Assembly: GCA_963966185.1 (NCBI GenBank)
Contig: CAWZYM010000399.1
Coordinates: 93,501-157,500, forward strand
DNA length: 64,000 nt
Source: Rhabditoides inermis
Lineage: Eukaryota; Nematoda; Chromadorea; Rhabditida; Rhabditidae
Direction of reading: 5' to 3'
The stretch's first letter is position 1, and the number at the start of each line of letters is the position of its first letter. Both the position numbers and the translations under genes were made by a program. The notes below the pieces were generated by a model that did not search any database, was not told where the DNA came from, and worked only from the letters and a program-made list of their open reading frames with translations. Below, one piece after another: positions 56,053 through 64,000 of this stretch.

Positions 56053-57293
56053 CTCTCCTCTCTCTCTCTCCCTCCACCTGTCTCGCCACTCCTAGTAGCG
56101 CTAGGCCAGTGTGCACTCCGACGACGAGACACCGCCCGGGCTGGAGACTCGCGAGGAGGGCCGCCGTGAGCTGCACCGCCTCCGGCGCCACCGAGTCCTT
56201 CCACGACAGACCCGGCGGGTACGCCGACGTCTGCGAGTCCTGGAAACCAGTGCGCGTTTTTTTGTGTAATCACTCTGTATTGAATAGTTGTTCACAGAAG
56301 CCATCCACCGCTAACCTCGGTCGCTAAACTGTAAAATCTTGGCATACTTTATTTTATGGTTCCTTTCATATTGTTCTGACTCCGGGAAAATCTCTCTGAC
56401 TCTGACTCCGAGACACTCACAGCGAGCAGGTTCCTACTCGAATCGGTCATGGCGGTGGAGTGACTGTAGGCGTACTGGAACACGGCGTCCGACGTGTCGA
56501 AGCTCTTCAGCTGCATCTTGCACGCCCGACCCGGCGCTGCACAATCTCTCTCTCTTTCTCTCTTTCTCCCTCTCTCTCTCTCTCTCCCTCTACCCTGTCT
56601 CTCCCTTCCTCTCCCTCTCTCCAACTCACGGCACACTTCGCAAGTCTCCTTCTCCTTGACAGCTGTAGTAGTTGTCGTTTCTGGCATTTTCGTCGTGGGT
56701 GTGATTATGTTGTAGAGACTGGTCATCGAAGAGGACACAGGACGGGCGGTGGTCGCAGTCACAGTCGGCAGCGTTGCCTGCGAGTTGCTTTGTTCTCTTT
56801 CTTTCTTTCTTTCTTTCTCTCTCTCTCCCTCTCTCTCCGCACCTGAACTGTCAGTGGAATCAGCGTGGGCAGGGGTGATGTGGTCGTGGTGCTTGCCGCT
56901 TTGGTCCACAGCCGTTTTGTGAACAGCGCCATCGGCTCCGCAACTCGCAGCGTCGTCGTCGGCGGAGCAGTTGACGTCTTTGTCGACGTCGTTGTCGACG
57001 TCGTTGTCGACGGCGTTGTCGTCGTCGTCGTCGTCGTAGTCGTCGTGCTCGTAGTCCTCGCAGTAGTCGTGGGCGGCGGGGGCGTGGGCGGGAAGTAGAC
57101 GGTCGAGTCGATGAAGGGCACAGCGGTGAAGGGCGGGAGGGGTCGGTGCGTCGGCCCTGAGTCGAACCCTTTCACACTCATCACACGACATCCACAGAGA
57201 CTCACAAGGCGTCATTGGCGTGGTGGAAAGAGGAGAAGGAGTAGGAGGAGGAGGAGGAGTGACTTGCCGGAGGTGCTCTGAAATGGTCTCATC

Positions 57294-57383
<90 letters not shown>

Positions 57384-57989
57384 GAAGAAGAAGAGAGAGG
57401 GAGAGAGAAAGAGAGAGAAAGGGGGACAGAAAAAAGAGAAGCTTACCCTGTACATTGGGATGGACAATGTTCTCCCACTCTTCATCCGTGGGCAGATGTG
57501 ACAGCTCCTCTTCCGCCTCCTTTTCATGTCCCAGCAATACTTGCGCGATTCCAGACAGCAGCTCTTTTCCAGCTGCAAAGCATCGTTTCCTGTCATTCTC
57601 AAGGCGCGGACTCTTCGTAAACTGACAAATCGGAAAGGCAACTCAAAGTCGTACGCTTCTTGAAAATTCTAGCGCGAGCCTTATTTGCTTATTTTAACCC
57701 AAAAGGGACTAACCCATGGCAAAGTACGCGAGTGTGTCGGCCTTGTCGACGATGTTCGAGTGGTCGTGGCCGTCCTCTCCCAGCTCATGCGCCATCTCCT
57801 TCAGAGCAGCCAGCATCGACTGCAGGTTCGCCTGCACAAACGACAACTGCGAGGCGTACAAGGCACTGTGATGGAATACGCTAAACTACTACAATCTACT
57901 CGAATACAATACAAACTCACGAATGGGAACCACATCTCGGCGGCGGCTAGCGGCAGCATGGAGAAAATCAGTATCCGTGACACCAACAT
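55030..57989 (-). CDS. Secreted mucin-like protein with a diverged O-methyltransferase domain
   Basis: 524 aa in 12 exons: 57989-57921, 57846-57714, 57572-57447, 57277-57206, 57156-56843, 56777-56630, 56536-56421, 56239-56078, 55983-55897, 55851-55747, 55663-55577, 55185-55030. Residues 1-17 (MLVSRILIFSMLPLAAA) are a signal peptide. An acidic helical part follows, then a long Pro/Thr-rich mucin-like stretch (exons 4-6). Exons 7-12 resemble the class I, SAM-dependent COMT/CCoAOMT family: LVVGVHTGLALLGVA (motif I), VVALEYPQLA (acidic ribose-binding residue), FDFVFI and SIRLLRSGGMLIIVD. The usual metal ligands F-I-D-A-D and V-D-N are changed to FIND and IVDA, so catalysis is doubtful. Exon 10 has a CAGCAG acceptor that can add or drop one Gln. 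The last intron contains an opposite-strand micropeptide gene. Confidence 0.85.
55368..55562 (+). CDS. Nested two-exon membrane micropeptide gene, 49 aa
   Basis: Lies on the opposite strand inside the last intron (55186-55576) of the O-methyltransferase-like gene. Exons 55368-55449 and 55495-55562, with a 45-bp intron that has an exact GTAAGT donor and TTTTCAG acceptor. A TTTATTCTCAG acceptor ends seven bases before the ATG, as expected for trans-splicing. The spliced product starts MLLYQEIGIGTVLLCFSISV, a single membrane helix followed by IKYIWEKS and a polar tail ending YSYYEFV. The intron is a multiple of three and has no stop, so retention would give 64 aa. The stop lies 15 bp from the antisense exon at 55577. 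No homologue was recognised; the gene is an inference from splice signals and frame. Confidence 0.65.
   Translation: MLLYQEIGIGTVLLCFSISVIKYIWEKSKFIYPFFHSKRAFSGTQVRTNSEATTLDKYSYYEFV
57295..57348. repeat. (TA)n microsatellite followed by (GA)n
   Basis: About 25 TA units pass into a GA tract (57349-57420); both lie in the intron between exons 3 and 4 of the O-methyltransferase-like gene. Confidence 0.95.
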
Positions 57990-58454
57990 GGTTGTAGTTG
58001 AATAGGTAGTCTGCGCTGTGTGAAGTGATTGCGCTGATGTGACTGATAGGGGAACGCCTGGGGGGTGTATCCACCCCGGAGGGAAACTGTCAAGTCAGGC
58101 GCGCGCAGGGCTCGCTCTCTCAAAAACTTTCCAGCAAACAAACACGTACCGACAGCGCGCGCACGCCTATCATGTCACAGTTGCGTGATTTTGGTAATTC
58201 ACTACTTATAAATATATTTATGTTCTCTATGGCGCAAACCACTTCCAGATTCTGTTTACAGAATCTACAGCTTATGATGATTGATACTTGTGCCGACGCC
58301 GATTGTTTGTCGTAGCCTATTTGTATCTTGATCATTGATATATTGAATCATAGTTCATCCCACCTTCACACTGCACCGCATAATCCCGATAATCTCTCAC
58401 AATATTTAAATGCGCACGGTCAAACCTACAATCATTCCATTATCAAAAATCACA
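57990..58454. promoter_or_regulatory. Divergent promoter region
   Basis: 465 bp between the start codons of the O-methyltransferase-like gene (-) and the cysteine-rich peptide gene (+). It contains a short palindrome GGGGTGTATCCACCCC around 58063-58078, CGATAAT (GATA-type) at about 58388 and a TATTTAAA stretch about 50 bp upstream of the plus-strand ATG. Assignment of these sites is by motif only. Confidence 0.4.
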
Positions 58455-58706
58455 ATGCGTCTGCTATTCCTTCCGCTACTCATCTACTGCCTCGCTATTG
58501 TTGTAAGTAATTTTGTTTGGCCAATTGAATTTATAAATTCATCACTCGTTCAGATTTGCATTATGTTGGTTTTACAATGTATAATGTTTGTTCAGTCGTG
58601 TTTCAACATCCCTCCAAAAGGAGAGTGCCGCATCGGAATGAACGGCGACTGCTACCGTTGCGAGTGCCAGAAACCGCTCGCTTGTGTCCGAGGAAAGTGC
58701 AAGTGA
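58455..58706 (+). CDS. Small cysteine-rich secreted peptide, 52 aa
   Basis: Two exons, 58455-58502 and 58596-58706. Residues 1-16 (MRLLFLPLLIYCLAIV) form the signal peptide exactly encoded by exon 1; exon 2 encodes the 36-residue mature peptide with seven cysteines spaced C-x8-C-x7-C-x2-C-x-C-x7-C-x4-C, containing PPKGECRIGMNGDCYRCECQ. The product is basic. The one-exon signal, one-exon mature architecture is common for secreted antimicrobial or signalling peptides. No known family (for example ABF defensin-like) matches the spacing. An odd cysteine number allows a disulfide-linked dimer. AATAAA starts 15 bp after the stop. Confidence 0.8.
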   Translation: MRLLFLPLLIYCLAIVVSNFVWPIEFINSSLVQICIMLVLQCIMFVQSCFNIPPKGECRIGMNGDCYRCECQKPLACVRGKCK

Positions 58707-58720
58707 CAAACCGTACGCGT

Positions 58721-58726
58721 AATAAA
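58721..58726 (+). terminator. Poly(A) signal AATAAA
   Basis: For the cysteine-rich peptide gene (stop 58704-58706). Transcript cleavage downstream of it would enter the 3' end of the convergent gene. Confidence 0.7.
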
Positions 58727-58750
58727 AACCATCAGCTGTGAATATAAATA

Positions 58751-58756
58751 TTTATT
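58751..58756 (-). terminator. Poly(A) signal AATAAA (minus strand)
   Basis: Nine bases after the stop codon (58765-58767) of the Pro-rich coiled-coil gene; faces the plus-strand signal at 58721. Confidence 0.65.
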
Positions 58757-58764
58757 CCATGACA

Positions 58765-61700
58765 TCAGTCCTTGTTGGCATTGGACGGCGGGCGTGAAGT
58801 GTCGCGGCGCGATTGAACTAAACGAATAATGCACTATATATTTAAACATTACATTTCGCATATTAAATCTCATGCACTCACTCGACGCAGCTGAATTCCT
58901 CCGCTCGTTCTCGTGTTGTTGCACGGAATCGCTCGGATTGTAGGACTGTCGACTCAATCTGCAAAGCACTCAGTAACAATCACTCGATAAACAAGTCTGG
59001 CATGAAGGATCAGCCGTGTCTTGTCGTCTTTACCTCGACTGTCTGCCGGGAGTCGAGGCCTGTTGGGGCGGCTTGCGCATCGTGGGAATCACAGGCGACT
59101 TGCGAGCGTCGTTGTTGTACGTCGGCTTCTTCTCCCACCTGTAACACACTTTCTAGCAACAGAGCAAACACGACGGAACAATACTTTGGAAGAAAACGGT
59201 AAGCTCTCCTCACTCACCACTCTTGCTTGCGCGGCGCTGACGAGTCACCGGTGCCCTGTCGATCGTCCGACACTAAATCATACCTTAGTGCATTGTTCTA
59301 CTAGAAATATAAGTGCTTAGGACTGCAATCTATAAACTATTTTGACGAACGAGTTGGGAAACGTTATCGATAAATGTTAGTGTTACTACAATCATCTACT
59401 CACCCTGACTCTGACTCCTGTTTCGCATGGTGGGAATGGGTGGACTTTGCGTCTGCGATCGGTTCCGGTGGGTGGGCAGAGGAGGAGACGCAGGAGGATC
59501 TGAATCCAAAAGATGTAGAAATCAAATAAAACCAAACCAAAATGTATATTCGGAATCGCAAAAATGATTATGACACGTACAAAAACGAAATCATTCATAA
59601 GAACCTAAGATGGTTGAGGATTTTGCGCCGAATGGAAAGAAACATATAGAAATACACACTACACTGAGATATGATGATGAAATGAGACCGCCACGCGCAA
59701 CATATCCATAGTGCGATATGCTCAAACAATTATCGTTTTCCTCGCGTGTCCTTTTTGCGCGTAATGCAATTTCCGCGAGCACCTGCGATCTGGGCGGTGT
59801 TTGGACTACCTGCTCCGCGTGAACACACCTGTAGATCACTCCCACTCACCTGGATTGGCGTTTCTTCTCGGCGCCCTTCGCACCGGCTCTTCCGGGGGAG
59901 GTGGAGAGGGAGCTAATAAGTCAACCATAAGACCATACGTGTACTTTTTTGTACGTTTCTTGTATCGGGAGCTACCTTTACCTTATACTTACCGTAAAAC
60001 TTTTTCTTTGGTTTCACATCGTGCGGTGGAGGTGTGGGCGCTAAAATGTCAACCTTCATTCTTTGTTTTTTTGAAAACCCACCGAATCGTTCGTTGTTTT
60101 GTTGCGCGTGCGGAGCGAGGGGCGGCGACGGCGCTACAGATAATAAGTTATCATCATGCACACTCTATTCATACTGTATCATATTGTGTCTACCGTATAC
60201 CGTATCGCCATACCGTATCTCCTACTAGTCTGCGGCTGCGCGGCGGCGAGAGGAGGGGACGGGGCTGAAAAAACATTAATTGTTTACACAAATTAAATTA
60301 GGGCCAGCTCCATTTTGTCATATACTGTTCGCCTATTCATGTTTTTTTGTCACGGCAGATTAACATTATTACGATATCATTTTCTTTCCACACACATACC
60401 GTATCTTCTGCTTGTCTGCGCCTGTCCAATAGGCGGTGAATCAGATCTATACTCTCTCTGCGGTTGACTTGGTTTCCTTCGCGCCACTGGCTCCGGAGCT
60501 ACCTGCAAAATTTGCATATCACATCGATGTCAACAGGTGCATATTGTCTACCGTAGTGCGGCGGCAATAGTGCAAACAAACCGTGTGCAACTCACTGTCT
60601 GTTGTCGCCTCTCGATAGCGAGGGCCTTTTCTCTGGCTTTTCTCTTCTCTTCTTCATCTTCCCTGCGAATACGCTCCAAATACTGTTCATGTCTGAATGG
60701 TGTCGAGATTACAGACTGGAAGAAGACACATCTTTCAAGAATTTGAGAATACGCTGAATACGCACCTGCGTATCTCCTTTTGCTCCAACTCCCATTCCTT
60801 CCTCTTCTCCTCTTCTTTCCGCCGCTTGTTGTCCTCTATTTGACGAGCCAATTCTAACTGGTGCTGCTCCTATAAACGAGACATGAACGATAGACAGAAT
60901 GAATATGGAAGGAAGGGTGCCAACCTTGTCAGTGAGCTTCCTGGATAGATTCGGCACACTCGTCGAATTAGCAAGAGTCGCACGTGGCGCAGTGGCATAG
61001 AAGTTCTAAAAATGAGTTGCGCATCAATTATTCAATATTTACAACCATATTCACAGATGTCTGGTACGGCAGCGGCTCCAAAACCGGCATTCGAACGCCA
61101 TAGTAACGCTCATCTTTCGCACTATTCTCATACTTCGTGATTGTACTGGGCAGGTATGGGTTCTTCCGAATTTTGGAAAACGAGTGGCGTCGGTGGTGGG
61201 AAGTGGAAGTGGTGTAGTCCGTAGAGGAAAAAGGCAGTGGAGTCAAATACGGGAGACCGATGTAACTGTGAGCGAACGTCATGGGGAAATATATGGGGAA
61301 TGGGCGGAAGAGGGTGTCTATTCTCTGTTGCGAAGCTCCCTTGTGCCGAAATGAATAGAACGCGTGAATAAATCAACAAAGTTAAAAGAACACGACTTTT
61401 GCGCATTGTTTGAAAGTGTTTTAATGACATGCACTAGACTACGCTTGCGCATCGCTGAGAGAGGACGTGGCTTTCAAACAATTTGGCACCTGGTTTTGTT
61501 CCGCCTCCGTCCACTGCCCTCTCCGCCCATTCTGCGGCTGAGGATTCGACTGCAACCAGCCGTCCTGAAATCGGTATTTTTTCTGTCATGCATGCAAAGC
61601 GGTTTGGATTGTTTGTGAAAAGGTATTGTCTATTGACCTTATTTACGTCAGAAAGTATGAATGTTACAATTGCATGATATTTCAAATGTATCTTTGGGAC

Positions 61701-63145
61701 TTTGGGACAGGAAAATTGTAGCCGGAACACATCGCTTCTAAAGATCAATTGCAAGGATTAATGAGACCACTGATTTCGTCATGATATTATTTGACGCAAG
61801 ACGACAGACTGATTCAAAGTTCACAGTCACATCGGGCGCAGATCATTGTTCGACAATGTTGCGCATCGCTCTACTTACACTACTCGTACATAAGCTAGAA
61901 AATTAGTTTGCTCGAACGATTGAACAACGTTGTGACAACGTTCAAATTTTTCATGTTTAGGTATCTAGTATTTTGTGTCCGACGCAGCATATGAATGAAT
62001 CTGCACGCGCTTCCATTGCACCTACTTGCACTACGGTAGACACGGCAAGTGCCTGCATGACTACATACTTCTATCGTGATGTCATTGCACAGCCGAGGGC
62101 ACTCACTATCATGTTCTAGTTGTTCTATCTGACAACGACATTTACAATAAACTATTTCTGTTTTTATCATAGATTGTGAAGTTTCAAAAGTTTCAATAGC
62201 AAATTCACTCACCCTTGCCGATGGGTTGGTGCTGTTAGTAGTGTTGGTGCTGTTGCTTCCTCCGGTGCTGCCGTTGGAGTTGTTGTTGTACGCGTCTTTC
62301 TCCAGCTGCAGTGGCGACGCAAACGACACTCCATTCACGACACCACTGTTCTGCAGGGCTGGCGCGAAGACGGGAGCATTCTGGAATGTCCTTGTTCTCA
62401 TGTTACTACTGATATGTTATTTCGATGGTTACTGAATATGAGATGTGTCTATACTCCTGGGAGAAATACGTGTATGCAGCCTCTACAACACTCACTATTC
62501 AAATCATTAGATTCATTACGCATATCAAACACAAAGATCGAAATCTATCGAAACTATCGAAATGTTGAAAGAAAACTGAGATGTGGAGATGTGTATATAT
62601 GAAACAAAACAACTCACGACAGCAAACTGTCGATTGATGAGGTAGTTGATCTGCGGTTCGACGGGAACATAACAGATCTTCCCCTCCACGTACACTACCC
62701 GCAGACCGATGATCGAGCCTGACACCACACGTTGTTGATTTGCATAATGTTGGGAGTTGTGTGGAATTTGGTAGAACATGCATAAGGAAATTTTTGAAAA
62801 TGGAAATAGCGGTCCTTTTCCACACATGGAATTTGCCAGTTCCCACAGACCAGCCCTTCACACGGACCACCCACGAAGATACTCACCAACAGGGTCGATG
62901 TGCGGCGAGTGAAAGGGGTGGTAGAAGGGATTCTGGTTGAGGGAGGGAATCGAAATTTCCTAAAAGGGAATGCTAGAAAATTCTAAAAACAAAATGACAC
63001 AAACCTGGTTATAGGTCGCGGGCACGATTTGGTGGCTGGGCTTGGGATCGGAAGGAGTCAAGTTCATGTTGGGTTTTCGGAACTCGGAGGCCACTGCCGC
63101 TCTCTCCTGCCCCGTCGATGGGTTGTAGCTGTAGGTACGCACCAT
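58765..63145 (-). CDS. Pro-rich coiled-coil protein (CCDC66/CSPP1-like arrangement)
   Basis: 608 aa in 19 exons: 63145-63005, 62959-62887, 62718-62618, 62380-62213, 61564-61490, 61339-61055, 61005-60925, 60869-60766, 60692-60596, 60502-60400, 60264-60214, 60133-60083, 60040-59993, 59912-59850, 59499-59404, 59272-59218, 59138-59034, 58958-58882, 58817-58765. The ATG follows a TTCAG acceptor directly. Exons 8-9 encode a charged coiled coil (LELARQIEDNKRRKEEEKRK, then EQYLERIRREDEEEKRKARE), similar in style to the centrosomal/ciliary CCDC66 and CSPP1 proteins (LARQIEEKKRRK-type). Exons 10-14 are small phase-1 cassettes, each starting with an APSPP-like motif. IPTMR-K/N recurs in exons 15 and 17. 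A cytoskeletal or ciliary role is inference from the coiled-coil motif only. Exon 6 could start at 61339 or 61324, both in frame. Confidence 0.8.
59547..59580. repeat. 34-bp dispersed element, copy 2
   Basis: Shares all but two bases with 51986-52019, in the same orientation; here in the intron between exons 14 and 15 of the coiled-coil gene. Confidence 0.85.
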
Positions 63146-64000
63146 CTGAAGAGACTATGAAACAGTAAGTTATCAGTGAAAAAGAGAAGAAGAGGGACAT
63201 GGCAATAACAGTTAAGCGAGCTGAAACAGACACAACGAGTGAACCGAGGGATAACAACGCTTGAAGAGAGTCGAGGAACAGTGGGGATACAATGCGATTG
63301 TGCGTGTGCAGTGAGGTGGAGTGTATCGCAATGTCTAGGGTTCGTTGTCGGGGCAACCCCGCCGTCTCACACTCCTCCTCCACATACACCGCCACGTTTA
63401 ATTAAACAAAAAGCGATGAGACAGCGTAGTGTTCATTGCGAATGCAGCCAATTTGGTTGGTGGCAACTCGTTCGCATGTTCTCATCGGATTGCAATTCCT
63501 GGGATTGTCACTTGCTTACTGGATTGCATCTACTTGTTATGTTGAAAACAACGTTTTTTTGTGGGAACCATACAACATGCAACAAGCTAATAAGTCCGCC
63601 TAGAATAAGTCCGCCGGGTTTCGTTTGCCGCCAATTTATTGTTAATGATTTAGTGAAGACATGTCTATGAATCAAAGAAGAAGTGGAAAACTACTGCTTG
63701 AGAATGAAGAACTCAGTGCAAAGGGTGCAAAAACGTACAATCGCAGGAATGCCGATGGATGAAGGGGGACTGCGGCGGTGTTGCTATGCCAAGGTGGTCA
63801 TTCTGTGGTCACTCTATAGCCCCTCTCTCGGCTCTGTCCTGAAAATGGGCGGAAGCATTCTGGCCCTCGCAGGAAATACGCTGTGTGCACTCGACCACGC
63901 TACTCATACCTATGCACTCGGACCAAGACTTGGATTCCAGATTGGGGTATACTAATAGTGGTATACTTTTCGAGGGTCAAATAGTACACTTTTCCCACCA
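63146..64000. other. Upstream flank of the coiled-coil gene
   Basis: Presumed promoter. A plus-strand open frame (63683-63955) and a minus-strand frame joining the first exon (63146-63395) lack splice or codon support. Nothing else recognised. Confidence 0.5.

Noticed and set aside
56349..57641. 430-codon single minus-strand frame
   Set aside because: It runs through several introns (TA and GA repeats read as Tyr-Ile and Ser-Leu); the true product is the spliced 524-aa chain. Its Asp-rich part is kept as a finding.
63683..63955. 90-codon plus-strand frame near the right edge
   Set aside because: No signal peptide, no splice support, atypical composition; likely chance.

Overview
The window is eukaryotic nuclear DNA from a nematode, most likely a rhabditine (clade V) species. 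The evidence is the very high density of short introns with TTTCAG-type acceptors, start codons that sit directly behind splice-acceptor-like sites (as expected for spliced-leader trans-splicing), and proteins whose closest recognisable relatives are Caenorhabditis ACO-1 and KIN-29. The many small exons per gene (27 in aco-1, 25 in kin-29) would fit a diplogastrid such as Pristionchus, but that is inference. GA/TC microsatellites are exceptionally common in introns and intergenic DNA. All exon coordinates below were derived by hand from splice sites, reading-frame continuity and family knowledge; no alignment or transcript data were available.

Layout, left to right. 1-2649 (-): 5' part of a nematode chemoreceptor-type 7TM receptor. 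2650-7678: repeat-rich intergenic DNA holding a nested mobile element (a hAT-like MITE inserted into a foldback element). 7679-13543 (-): complete aco-1 (cytosolic aconitase / IRP1 family, 888 aa). 15736-17522 (-): secreted Lys-rich helical protein, 241 aa. 17973-20324 (-): GNAT-like (DUF1248/YitH-type) protein, 339 aa. 21322-27082 (-): nuclear hormone receptor, 427 aa. 29782-34097 (+): secreted Pro/Thr-rich protein with an acidic Ser-Gly site, 363 aa. 35995-42180 (+): NMN adenylyltransferase with a very long C-terminal extension (about 665 aa); its second intron carries a 1.54-kb foldback transposon. 43194-50698 (-): kin-29 (salt-inducible kinase, 821 aa). 51454-54622 (-): C2H2 zinc-finger protein, 486 aa. 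55030-57989 (-): secreted mucin-like O-methyltransferase-fold protein, 524 aa, with a two-exon membrane micropeptide gene on the opposite strand inside its last intron. 58455-58706 (+): cysteine-rich secreted peptide, 52 aa. 58765-63145 (-): Pro-rich coiled-coil protein, 608 aa.

The genes do not form one pathway. There is a run of minus-strand genes (O-methyltransferase, zinc finger, kin-29) and a block of minus-strand genes from the receptor to the nuclear receptor, separated by two plus-strand genes. Functionally the window mixes central metabolism (aconitase, NAD synthesis), sensory and energy signalling (KIN-29, 7TM receptor, nuclear receptor) and several secreted proteins without a known role. 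The most unusual structures are the nested MITE, the foldback element, the nested micropeptide gene, relic exon fragments with stops in NMNAT introns, tandem phase-1 cassette exons in the last gene, and recurring non-standard splice sites (GC donors, GAG acceptors).
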